From assembly GCA_021791995.1 (NCBI GenBank), contig JAJYVN010000101.1:1-9627 (forward strand): a stretch of 9,627 bases of DNA, read 5' to 3'. This DNA is from Bacillota bacterium (GTDB lineage Bacteria; Bacillota; Sulfobacillia; RBS10-35; JAJYVN01). A model generated the notes under the pieces. That model was not told the DNA's origin. It did not search any database and worked only from the letters and a program-made list of their open reading frames with translations. Each line of letters opens with the position of its first letter. Positions within the stretch are counted from its first letter, which is position 1. Made by a program: the position numbers and the translations under genes. Below, piece by piece: positions 1 to 6,714 of this stretch.

Positions 1-101
1 GGCCACCCGACCCCAGCTCGCTCGACCAACCAACGTTAAGCTGGGTGGGCGGAAATGGGGAAAAACGGATGCTGCCTAGCACCACAATTTTGGGATGCAC
101 C
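1..101. mobile_element. probable end of an insertion sequence (terminus only)
   Basis: Homology of the APC permease stops abruptly after its Leu-Leu-Leu-Arg (CGG at 102-104). Reading leftwards on the minus strand, the next bases are GGTGCATCCCAAAATTGTGG, a GG-start with an A-run a few bases in, which resembles the outer end of many IS terminal repeats. No reading frame in 1-101 restores the expected permease sequence. The rest of the element, its transposase and the other target duplication would lie left of the window, so neither the family nor the exact edge can be fixed. A plain deletion or rearrangement junction is the alternative. Confidence 0.35.
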
Positions 102-767
102 CCGCAGCAAGAGAAACAGGGAAATACCGTTCAGGCTGCGGACGGCCAGTACGTGGCGCTGGACGAGGTCGTGGCCGCCACTGTGAAAGAGTCCGACCCC
201 CACCATCAGGAGCACCAGAAAGACGAAGAGGTAGGTCGGTCCCGAGAAGACGGAGGCCGACTCGCGCACGCCGCGCAGGTTCACGATGCACATGATGAGG
301 ATCATGAAGACGTCCATGGGCACACGGACGTGGGCTAGCACTGGAAAGGCAGAGATGAGCGCGTCTGCCCCTGCGGTGACGCTGACGGCAATGGTGAGGG
401 TGTAGTCGACGAGCAGTGATGCACCCGCGACCAGTGCCGGCAGTTGGCCGAGGCTGTCGCGTCCCACCATGTAGGCGCCACCCCCTTGGGGGTAGGCGGC
501 GATGACCTGGCGGTAGGAGATCACGAGCACCGTCAAGAGCAGCACGATGACGAGGGCAATGGGGATGGAAAACCACAGGGCGGCGGCAGAAATCCCGATA
601 AGGACAGTTAGAATTTCTTCGGTACCGTATGCCACGGACGACAGTGCGTCTGGGGCGAGAATGGAGAGTCCAGCCAGGACTCGGAGGCGCTCGCTCCGCA
701 GTTCTCGATTCTTCAAGGGACGGCCGATCAGGAACTGCTTCAGGGACCACGTTTGCTGCTGTGGCAT
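36..767 (-). pseudogene. APC-family amino acid permease, truncated after about six membrane helices
   Basis: This is the N-terminal part of an APC-superfamily (COG0531-type) amino acid or cation permease, an inner-membrane secondary transporter. Residues 9-56 carry the usual opening (LIGRPLKN, then PDALSSVAYGTEEIL in helix 1), followed by YPQGGGAYMVGRD (92-104), YTLTIAVSVTAGADAL (122-137) and NLRGVRESA (163-171). About six hydrophobic helices are present, whereas the family normally has about 12 in roughly 600 residues. Homology ends at Arg222; the last 21 codons are unrelated and probably come from an inserted element, so the product should be non-functional. An in-frame TGA at 780-782 and no GTG or TTG after it make ATG 767 the first possible start. 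No Shine-Dalgarno lies directly in front of it (see the leader feature). It follows the dioxygenase gene by 147 bases on the same strand. Confidence 0.8.
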
Positions 768-840
768 AAGCGAATCGTTTCATGGGTCGAGTGACCCGCG
801 AACGATTGCCGTCTCACCTCTTCATCATTCGGATCTCCCC
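768..840 (-). promoter_or_regulatory. permease leader: strong Shine-Dalgarno separated from the start by a stem-loop, plus a four-codon upstream ORF
   Basis: On the minus strand GAGGTGAG (820-813) is a near-perfect Shine-Dalgarno but lies 45 bases before the permease ATG. Between them, 807-773 forms a nested stem-loop: outer stem AATCGTT/AACGATT (7 bp), a 3/4-base internal loop, inner stem GGGTC/GACCC (5 bp) and a four-base loop. Leaving out the hairpin, the Shine-Dalgarno would sit 10 bases from the ATG. Just upstream, GGGGAG (840-835) precedes ATG ATG AAG AGG TGA (828-814), a possible four-codon leader peptide whose stop lies within the GAGGTGAG. The sequences are seen directly; folding and function are inference. 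Confidence 0.4.
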
Positions 841-914
841 ACGAAGCTCGCATAGCATTGGGGGCGAACCGTAGGATACATCCTTCGTGTTGCTCGGCGC
901 ATTTGCGGCTCGGC

Positions 915-1706
915 TTAGGTGAGCAGCGGAAACAACTCACCCTCGAGGGGAGCTCCTGGTTGGAGGCCCATTCCCTCGGTCACGACGTGTGGACGCCCAT
1001 TAAACGTCGTCCCATCCGGCATGTAGATGATCACCATCGCACGGCGCGGCCGATCGGTTTGGTTGGCGCCCGCGTAATGGAAGCACAACCCGTTGTGGAA
1101 GGTGCAGGATCCAGCCCGCATTCGCGCCGTGACGGGCTTGGTTCCAGTCAACTCTCCCTTGGGGACCATGGCGAAGATGTCCTGCGGGTCCACGAGATTG
1201 ATGCCTGGCAGGGCCCCCACGCGCTGAGAGCCAGGAATGAATGACATCGCCCCGTTGCGCTCATCCACGTCGTCCAGCGCCATCCAGAGGGACAGGGCAC
1301 CAGGCTCGTTCATCGGCCAATACGGGAGGTCCTGATGCCATGGCGTCGGTTTGCTGTCGCCCGGCTGCTTTACCAAGGCCTGATCGTGCCAGAGGCGCAC
1401 GGCGGGAACGCCGGCGAGGCGGCGAGCCATCTCCGCGAAGCGGGGCAGCATCACAAAAGCCTGCACTACCGGGTTGTCGCGCCAGATGTTCACGCGTTGG
1501 TCCAGCACCTTGCGGTAGGGGGATCCATGCTCGGCTGTGTGCAAGCCACCGTTATCAACCCTGTAGATGCGATCAATTTCCTCCTGCATTGCCACGAGTT
1601 CCAAGGGGGTCAGGGCGTTGTCCACCTCAACGAAACCATTCGCGCGATAGAAGGCAACCTGGGCGTCGGTAACGGTTTCGGGTTCCTGGACCGTCTGCAA
1701 GGCCAT
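915..1706 (-). CDS. phytanoyl-CoA dioxygenase (PhyH) family Fe(II)/2-oxoglutarate oxygenase
   Basis: This is a full-length (263 aa) member of the PhyH family, soluble enzymes that hydroxylate small molecules using Fe(II), O2 and 2-oxoglutarate. The iron triad is visible as His124-x-Asp126 (in TPWHQDLPYW) with a distal His, most likely His210 (FHNGLCFHYAGAN). An Arg in NQTDRPRR (219-222) would hold 2-oxoglutarate. The N-terminus (YRANGFVEVDNALTPLEL) and the LSLWMALDDVDERNGAM segment are typical of the family. The substrate cannot be read from sequence. GGGAGG ends only 2 bases before ATG 1706 but 8 bases before an in-frame TTG at 1700, so the TTG may be the real start. The gene sits 125 bases after the COG4705 gene and 147 before the permease, all minus strand, so co-transcription is possible but the gaps are wide. 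Confidence 0.85.
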   Translation of the reverse strand: MALQTVQEPETVTDAQVAFYRANGFVEVDNALTPLELVAMQEEIDRIYRVDNGGLHTAEHGSPYRKVLDQRVNIWRDNPVVQAFVMLPRFAEMARRLAGVPAVRLWHDQALVKQPGDSKPTPWHQDLPYWPMNEPGALSLWMALDDVDERNGAMSFIPGSQRVGALPGINLVDPQDIFAMVPKGELTGTKPVTARMRAGSCTFHNGLCFHYAGANQTDRPRRAMVIIYMPDGTTFNGRPHVVTEGMGLQPGAPLEGELFPLLT

Positions 1707-1831
1707 TCCCTCCCGGCAGATACCCTCGTCGCTCTAACCCACCCGAGTATGCCACGCAGAGTGGTGGCGGGGAATGCTTTTCGTGCGGGAATCGGTGCAA
1801 CAAAGTACTTCAAAGGGTCGTACTTGTGTCT

Positions 1832-2707
1832 TCATGCGCGGGGCATCCGTGCTACAGGGTCCCATCCACCACGCTGCACGTCGCGTTTGGCAATGGAGAG
1901 ATAGGTCACGAGGGCCGCGATGATGAGCGTGAGGGCCAGGCTCAGGTGCCCATCCCCCCATCCCAGGCCGCTCATGCTCTTGGGCTTGGCCACCCAGTCG
2001 GCAAAGGATGCTCCGAGCGGTCTAGTCACGACGTACGCGAACCAGAAGGATAAGACCTCGTTCCAGTGCAGGCACCAGTAGCCAATTGCTGGAACGGCCA
2101 TCATGCCGGCAAAGAGGAACAGGGAGGTGAGATACCCGAGGTGGAGGGTTGTTGCGGTGAAGTCGCCGACGGCTGTGCCCATGGCGAAGGTGAAGACGAC
2201 CGCTGCCCAGTAAAAGGCTTCGCGACGTGGTGTATCGATCGTGTGGATGGAGAGGGTGTGCTCGGTGCGGGACCAGATGACAAACACGGCTGCGAGGATC
2301 ACGGCATAGAAAGCGGAGGATAGGTAGTAGGGGATGCCAAAGCGCACATGCAGCACGTCGGCCGCCATGGTGCCGAACACCCCCACCATGGCGACCGCGA
2401 GCCAATAGCCCCAGGCGACGTAGCGACGTCGGGTGAACTGCAGGACCAGGGCGGCGGCGAAGGCTGTGAATCCCAACAGAACGGCGACGACCGGATTGAT
2501 GGTGTGGACGGAGAAGTCTGAGGTGGCCTCGCCCATTGCGGTGGACAAGGCCTTGATCACCCAGAACAGCCCTGTGATCTCGGGTACGCGAAGGGCACCG
2601 CTACGCCGGGGCCCGGCCTGGTCCGCTGTCGGTTGGTGTCGTTTGACGCTGTGCGCGTTGATTCGCCTGCGCTCCTCACTGAGAGGGCAACTGGAATGAA
2701 ACCCCAT
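1832..2707 (-). CDS. COG4705-type integral membrane protein of unknown function
   Basis: The product is a multi-helix inner-membrane protein matching the uncharacterised COG4705 family ('membrane-anchored protein'). Numbering from the outermost GTG at 2743, the family domain starts at RVPEITGLFWVIK (52-64). It has two similar acidic motifs, GEATSDF (71-77) and GTAVGDF (190-195 region), the loop EHTLSIHTIDTPRREAFYW (161-179) and YVVTRPLGASFADW (237-250). About seven hydrophobic segments are visible. Possible starts are GTG 2743, ATG 2722 and ATG 2707; I prefer 2707, with GGGG 9 bases upstream. Every start leaves a polar, Arg-rich N-terminal extension of about 40-50 residues that I do not expect in the family, and makes the gene overlap the end of the DUF2231 gene by 32-68 bases. 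This suggests translational coupling. No biochemical role is known to me. Confidence 0.8.
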   Translation of the reverse strand: MGFHSSCPLSEERRRINAHSVKRHQPTADQAGPRRSGALRVPEITGLFWVIKALSTAMGEATSDFSVHTINPVVAVLLGFTAFAAALVLQFTRRRYVAWGYWLAVAMVGVFGTMAADVLHVRFGIPYYLSSAFYAVILAAVFVIWSRTEHTLSIHTIDTPRREAFYWAAVVFTFAMGTAVGDFTATTLHLGYLTSLFLFAGMMAVPAIGYWCLHWNEVLSFWFAYVVTRPLGASFADWVAKPKSMSGLGWGDGHLSLALTLIIAALVTYLSIAKRDVQRGGWDPVARMPRA

Positions 2708-3236
2708 GGACGCCGACCCCATAGTGATAGACCATATCTCCACCCACCCGCGCCGCGACTGTGATCATGATGACGGCCCCGAGCACCAGAATGGCTGATA
2801 CAATGGTGGCACGACCATGCCCTGTTCCGGCCAGTGACCAGGACCGACCACCGCTTGAACGCCTGCCACTATACCGCGCGACACAGCGAGCGGTAATCGA
2901 GAGCACGATCAGTAAGCCCACATAGATGGCGTCGCGCTGATGGATCGAAAGTAACGCGGCCGTTGTTGGGGTCCAGTGCACATACTGCTCGGAAATGACG
3001 CCAGCGGCCGCCGTTACAACTCCGGCACAGAGAGCGATGATCAGCAGCCAAAACCCGACTCGATCAAAAAAGCGATCTGGGGTGCGTACGACCAAGGCCA
3101 GCACTTCGCAACCGAATGCGAGGTACAGGCAGGCAATAGGGAAGTGTACAAGCATTGGGTGAACCGTTGGTGGGAGAAACTTTTCGCCGATTTGGATCCA
3201 GAGGCCGAGGATGCTATTCCATAAACGAAAAATCAT
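2676..3236 (-). CDS. DUF2231-family membrane protein
   Basis: A 186-residue inner-membrane protein with four hydrophobic helices (about 33-51, 61-82, 103-120 and 146-163). It carries the DUF2231 signature His-Pro followed by HFPIA (His26, His31), a later His in SIHQRDA (His99), and the C-terminal GGDMVYHYGVGVHG (165-178). Conserved His residues in this family have prompted suggestions of haem or metal binding, but the function is not established. The ATG at 3236 follows GGGGAGG at a rather long 11-base spacing. The gene is the first of the minus-strand run, lies behind a good promoter at 3280-3309, and its 3' end overlaps the start of the COG4705 gene. It faces away from the DinB gene. Confidence 0.85.
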   Translation of the reverse strand: MIFRLWNSILGLWIQIGEKFLPPTVHPMLVHFPIACLYLAFGCEVLALVVRTPDRFFDRVGFWLLIIALCAGVVTAAAGVISEQYVHWTPTTAALLSIHQRDAIYVGLLIVLSITARCVARYSGRRSSGGRSWSLAGTGHGRATIVSAILVLGAVIMITVAARVGGDMVYHYGVGVHGVSFQLPSQ

Positions 3237-3279
3237 GGTGCGATTCGCCTCCCCACGGAGCGTGCAAAATCCACCGGTT

Positions 3280-3309
3280 ATTGTGGTCTTCGATGCAGGC
3301 CCGTGTCAA
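3280..3309 (-). promoter_or_regulatory. sigma-70/sigma-A-type promoter for the DUF2231 operon
   Basis: On the minus strand a perfect -35 TTGACA (3309-3304) is followed after 18 bases by CACAAT (3285-3280), 4 of 6 matches to TATAAT. Transcription would start near 3273, giving a leader of about 35 bases before ATG 3236. The site lies in the divergent gap before dinB-like 3366, which supports starting that gene at 3366 and not at the ATG at 3309 or further upstream. Confidence 0.45.
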
Positions 3310-3365
3310 TGCAGGTGCTCGGTCGCAATGCTCGAACACGCTGGCTGCAAGGAGGAACAGCATCC

Positions 3366-3845
3366 ATGGATCGAGCCACTGCGCGGGTATTGGTCGACTA
3401 TCTCGCATGGGCAGACCGCCGTGTTCTCGACCGTTTGCGTCTTGTGCTACCAGAGCACTGGGATGAACCAGCCCCAGCAGGACATGGCTCGCTCGGCGGC
3501 ACTGTAGCGCATCTTATCGGCACCGAATGGACGTGGCTATGCCGTCTATCCGGGCAGAGCCCCAGGGCGGTGGGGCCCGTGCGTGGTCTCCGCCGTTTCA
3601 CCGATGCCGAGACGCTTTGGCCCGAGGTTTGGGCGGGTTGGTATCGGGTCGTGGCTCTCCGGGAACCCTTGGAGCAAATCGATTATCACACCACGGCTGG
3701 GACACCGCACCAAAATAGCACCGGCGAGATCCTGCTGCATGTCTCGCACCACTCGGCCGCCTACCGTGGCCAGATTGTAATACTCCTCCGCTGGCTGGGA
3801 TACTCCCCGGCGGGAACCGACCTCATCGAGTATTTGCGGGGGTGA
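3366..3845 (+). CDS. DinB/YfiT-like four-helix-bundle protein
   Basis: A 159-residue protein of the DinB superfamily, small four-helix bundles that usually bind a divalent metal and include thiol-dependent S-transferases; the substrate here is unknown. It opens with RVLVDYLAWADRRVLDRL, has VAHLIGTEWTWL with His49, and ends with EILLHVSHHSAAYRGQIVILLRWLGY. The usual metal triad is one His in helix 2 plus an HxxxH pair before RGQ. Here the first of the pair is His129 but the second position is Tyr133 (TAC, one transition from CAC). Metal binding may therefore be altered, or His125 may substitute. ATG 3366 is chosen because AAGGAGG lies 10 bases upstream; an in-frame upstream extension would run through the divergent promoter. 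Glucose dehydrogenase follows on the same strand. Confidence 0.85.
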   Translation: MDRATARVLVDYLAWADRRVLDRLRLVLPEHWDEPAPAGHGSLGGTVAHLIGTEWTWLCRLSGQSPRAVGPVRGLRRFTDAETLWPEVWAGWYRVVALREPLEQIDYHTTAGTPHQNSTGEILLHVSHHSAAYRGQIVILLRWLGYSPAGTDLIEYLRG

Positions 3846-3923
3846 GGATTGGGCTATGCTATCGGGGTGGGAGGGGTAGCCTTCCGTCGATGAAAGGGGG
3901 CGATGCCGGTGGGAGCGGACTGC

Positions 3924-4991
3924 ATGGCGGTGACGGTCACGCCGGGCGAGCGGGACAGTTCGGAGTTGTGTCAGGTACCCGTGGGTGCACCTGGGCGTGG
4001 GCAGGTTCGCGTCAAGACCCTTGCGGTCGGGGTGTGTGGAACCGATGTCGAGATCACCTCAGGGGGGTACGGGCAGCCACCACTTGGATCGAAGCGGTTG
4101 GTGATCGGACACGAATCGCTTTTGATGGTGGATGCATTGGGCCCGGGCGTCTCTGGCTGGAATACGGGACAATTGGCGGTGGGCATCGTTCGGCGTCCCT
4201 GCCCCGAGCGCTGCGCACCGTGCAGTCGGGGGCGATGGGATCTTTGTGTAACCGGGAACTACCTGGAGCGGGGTATCAAGGGACTGGATGGCTTCATGCG
4301 TGAGTCTCTGGTGGAGGATGTGGCGTTTCTCGTACCGGTTCCGACCTCCCTTCAGCCTGTGGCTGTGCTGGTGGAACCGCTCAGCGTTGTGACCAAGGCG
4401 GTCGAGGAGGCGCTACGGTTGCGTGACACAGGTGCCACTGCCCCGATCCGAGCGCTGGTGACTGGTGCGGGTCCCATCGGTCTTTTGGCAGCCATGCTCT
4501 TTCGCAGTCGGGGACTGGAGGTCTGGGTGGCGGACCGGAGACCCGCCGGATCGCCCAAAGCGGCTGTTGTGACTGCGTGTGGGGCCCGATACGTCGACAC
4601 AAGCGCTACGGATCTGGACGATGCGGTCGGGGATGTGCGTTTTGATCTGGCGATTGAAGCCACTGGATTTGCTCCGCTAATCTTTCAGGCGGCCGCACTT
4701 TTGGCACGGGACGGGGCTCTGGTGCTCACGGGGGTGACAAGTGGTCACCACAGCATCGATGTTGATGCCAATGGCCTCAATCGCGCGATGGTGTTGGAGA
4801 ACCAGATCATCGCCGGTTCTGTGAATGCCTGCCGGGCTCACTACGAGGCAGCGGTCACATCTCTGGAGAAATGGCAGAGTCAGTGGCCTGGGCTGGCGGG
4901 GCAACTGATCACTGGCCGCTTTCCCCTGACTCATTACCGAGAAGCGCTGGTGAAGGATGCGGACGCGATCAAGAGTGTCGTGGAGTTATAG
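3924..4991 (+). CDS. gdh: glucose 1-dehydrogenase, zinc medium-chain dehydrogenase family
   Basis: This predicted cytoplasmic enzyme oxidises glucose (possibly other aldoses) to the lactone with NAD(P), as in the archaeal-type Entner-Doudoroff routes. Counting from an alternative ATG at 3903, the catalytic-zinc residues are Cys45 and Asp48 (GVCGTD) and His70-Glu71 (GHE), with Glu158 in LVEPL. A structural-zinc lobe has Cys100, 104, 107 and 115, with Cx3C in place of the usual Cx2C at its start. GNYLERGIKGLDGF (118-131) and the C-terminal NRAMVLENQIIAGSVNA (293-309) closely resemble Sulfolobus glucose dehydrogenase. The nucleotide fold has GAGPIG (188-193); Asp211-Arg-Arg at the end of strand 2 could permit NAD, NADP or both. 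ATG 3924 has GGGAG at 8 bases and matches the family N-terminus; ATG 3903 (after AAAGGGGG) adds seven residues. It ends 5 bases from the convergent lipoprotein gene. Confidence 0.88.
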   Translation: MAVTVTPGERDSSELCQVPVGAPGRGQVRVKTLAVGVCGTDVEITSGGYGQPPLGSKRLVIGHESLLMVDALGPGVSGWNTGQLAVGIVRRPCPERCAPCSRGRWDLCVTGNYLERGIKGLDGFMRESLVEDVAFLVPVPTSLQPVAVLVEPLSVVTKAVEEALRLRDTGATAPIRALVTGAGPIGLLAAMLFRSRGLEVWVADRRPAGSPKAAVVTACGARYVDTSATDLDDAVGDVRFDLAIEATGFAPLIFQAAALLARDGALVLTGVTSGHHSIDVDANGLNRAMVLENQIIAGSVNACRAHYEAAVTSLEKWQSQWPGLAGQLITGRFPLTHYREALVKDADAIKSVVEL

Positions 4992-4996
4992 CGGCG

Positions 4997-6220
4997 TCAG
5001 GACGAAACGAGCGCCGGATTGACCCCGGTAAAGGCCAGTTCCACTTGGCTCATGGGGAGCACCACGATGTGCATGAGCGCGTCCAGGCCGGATGGCGGGA
5101 GTAGGCGAACATCCACTTGGCCGGTTCCATTCGGTGGGATCGTGACGGTCGTCATCAGTACGCCGGCATTGGAGGCGGAGGGAGGTTCGTCGTCGGCTGG
5201 CAGCATCACGGTATGATTGCCCGGTAGCTGTTCCACATCCGCCACATCGGCCTCTGCCTGTGCACTGCCGGGCCCACCTGCCGAGAGGAACACACCCAGG
5301 ACCGTCCCCGGTGTACCGTTGAGCGCCAGGTGTACCTGATACAGCACCCCATAGTTGCCGACGTCCGTGGCGGGCAGGCCGGTCGCAGAATCGGTTCCAG
5401 TGACGTACGGGTCGAGGGTCTTGCTCGTTCGGTCCAATGGAAAGACGACCGGGTATGTGTGGGCGGCAAAGGACATCTGTCGAGCGGAGTGGGGGAAAAG
5501 TCCACGTCCCGCGCTATCGTTGTGGATGATCGGCAGCACCTTCATGTCCAAGGGATCGGCCTTGGCAGGGCTTGGTGTTGCGACAACCGCCACGGTCACC
5601 GGGCCGCTTGTGGCCAGCAAAAACTGTCCCACCGCAAGGCCGTTGGGTGCAGTCGCGTGCTCAGTTGCGGAGGGATCCAGCCAGACCCATCGGTTCGGCT
5701 GGACGGTCAAGACTTGGTGCACTGTCGTTTTGAGGAATTCATCCTCGAACATCATATCCGTGGTCGGTGCGGTTGCCCCAACGGTGGCGCCTGCACGCGC
5801 AATGGTCACATGGATCGCAGTTTTGCCGCGATTGATCACCGTTGGCAGGAAATACAGTGGCGCACTGGTCGCCCCCGTGCGTTGATAGTAAAAGAGTTCG
5901 AAGGTGCCCGTCACCGGAGCCTCAGCCGTCAGGCCGCTCTGACTCACCTGTTCGGGGGCGTCCGCCAGTACAAGGGGCGGACCACAATCGGTGCCAACTG
6001 CAGTGGACAGCGTCATCGGTTGGTTGGCAGGGTCAAAGGGCAGGACATAGACTGCCCCTGCATCGGACGGCAGGGTGGCGGTGCCCGCAAACGAGGCTTC
6101 GCAGCCTGCCTGCACGGTCGGCCCGGAAGGAGAAATGCCCGCGCAGCCGCACAAAACAAGTGCACCACCGGTCAGGATGGTGCCAAGAGTCAAACGCCAG
6201 CGTGGCCGCAGGATGACCAA
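4997..6220 (-). CDS. predicted lipoprotein of unknown function, beta-rich
   Basis: I do not recognise a named family. The N-terminus has Arg residues, then a hydrophobic stretch TLGTILTGGALVLCGC ending in a lipobox with Cys26 as the likely lipidated residue (Leu -3, Cys -2, Gly -1). The mature protein should be surface anchored. The rest (about 380 residues) alternates beta-like hydrophobic strands with Gly/Thr/Pro turns. It may form two similar halves, around 115-215 (LYFLPTVINRGKTAIHVTIA) and 285-395 (GNYGVLYQVHLALNGTPGTV). Cys40 and Cys79 could form a disulfide. The start is uncertain: the TTG at 6220 directly abuts AGGGGGAG, while a CTG nine bases further in has better spacing. The gene begins 14 bases after the flavin reductase stop, so it is probably co-transcribed. 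It converges on glucose dehydrogenase. Confidence 0.75.
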   Translation of the reverse strand: MVILRPRWRLTLGTILTGGALVLCGCAGISPSGPTVQAGCEASFAGTATLPSDAGAVYVLPFDPANQPMTLSTAVGTDCGPPLVLADAPEQVSQSGLTAEAPVTGTFELFYYQRTGATSAPLYFLPTVINRGKTAIHVTIARAGATVGATAPTTDMMFEDEFLKTTVHQVLTVQPNRWVWLDPSATEHATAPNGLAVGQFLLATSGPVTVAVVATPSPAKADPLDMKVLPIIHNDSAGRGLFPHSARQMSFAAHTYPVVFPLDRTSKTLDPYVTGTDSATGLPATDVGNYGVLYQVHLALNGTPGTVLGVFLSAGGPGSAQAEADVADVEQLPGNHTVMLPADDEPPSASNAGVLMTTVTIPPNGTGQVDVRLLPPSGLDALMHIVVLPMSQVELAFTGVNPALVSS

Positions 6221-6234
6221 CTCCCCCTGGATGT

Positions 6235-6714
6235 TCAGGCCTGCAACTGACGGTATGTTCCACCATAAAACAGTAGCGGATCGCCGGAGCGCAGTACTGT
6301 GGCCGAGATAACGTCGCCAACCAGGATTAGGTGATCACCTCCGGGAAGATTCTCCCGGAGGGTGCAATCGAGGTAGGCAAGGGCTTGGGGCAGCATGGGG
6401 TGGCCTGCTGGAGTCCGACCGATGCTCAGCCCGGTAAAGGGATCGGCCAACTCAGGGCGCCGACCAGCGAACCGGTCGGACACTTCTTGGGAGTCCTGGC
6501 CCAGGAAGTTGACCACAAAGTGACCCGCGGCAGGGATCTCGTGGGAGGCCTTGGCCTTTTGATCGATGCAGACCAGCGCAAGCGGAGGATCGAGGGAGAG
6601 CGAGGTGAACGAGTTCACCGTGATCCCGTGGAGACCCTTAGGCGCCTCGCAGGTGATCAGCGTAATCCCAGTGGCCCAGTGACGCATGACGGCACGGAAA
6701 TCCTGTCCTGTCAT
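6235..6714 (-). CDS. flavin reductase-like FMN/FAD-binding protein
   Basis: A complete 159-residue member of the flavin reductase-like domain family (HpaC/RutF type). These enzymes use NAD(P)H to reduce free FMN or FAD, often for a partner monooxygenase; others bind flavin without that role. Visible family motifs are MRHWATGITLITC (10-22), GITVNSFTSLSLDPPLALVC (30-49), HFVVNFLG (65-72), GGDHLILVGDV (125-135) and the C-terminal PLLFYGGTYR (146-155). No partner monooxygenase is encoded in the window; the PhyH enzyme does not need reduced flavin. There is no Shine-Dalgarno directly before ATG 6714 and no in-frame start near GAGGAGG at 6773-6767. Instead the ATG overlaps the stop of a 40-codon ORF (ATGA), suggesting coupled translation. 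Confidence 0.88.
   Translation of the reverse strand: MTGQDFRAVMRHWATGITLITCEAPKGLHGITVNSFTSLSLDPPLALVCIDQKAKASHEIPAAGHFVVNFLGQDSQEVSDRFAGRRPELADPFTGLSIGRTPAGHPMLPQALAYLDCTLRENLPGGDHLILVGDVISATVLRSGDPLLFYGGTYRQLQA

Noticed and set aside
899..915. 17-base near repeat (one mismatch) with 8421-8437
   Set aside because: One such pair is close to chance expectation in a GC-rich window this size, one copy overlaps a gene end, and flanks do not match.
1803..1825. Inverted repeat AAGTAC/GTACTT after the COG4705 gene as a terminator
   Set aside because: AT-rich six-bp stem, 11-base loop and no U-tract; it is too weak for an intrinsic terminator.
3309..3365. Longer N-terminus for the DinB protein (in-frame ATG at 3303)
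   Set aside because: It would begin over the divergent TTGACA promoter, lacks a Shine-Dalgarno, and adds residues not expected in the family; 3366 has AAGGAGG.
3834..3860. Promoter-like TTGCGG and TATGCT before glucose dehydrogenase
   Set aside because: Spacing is only 15 bases with 3 of 6 and 4 of 6 matches; co-transcription with the DinB gene is equally likely.
3851..3876. Second G-quadruplex candidate before glucose dehydrogenase
   Set aside because: Only three close G-runs; the fourth needs a 10-base loop, outside the usual limit.
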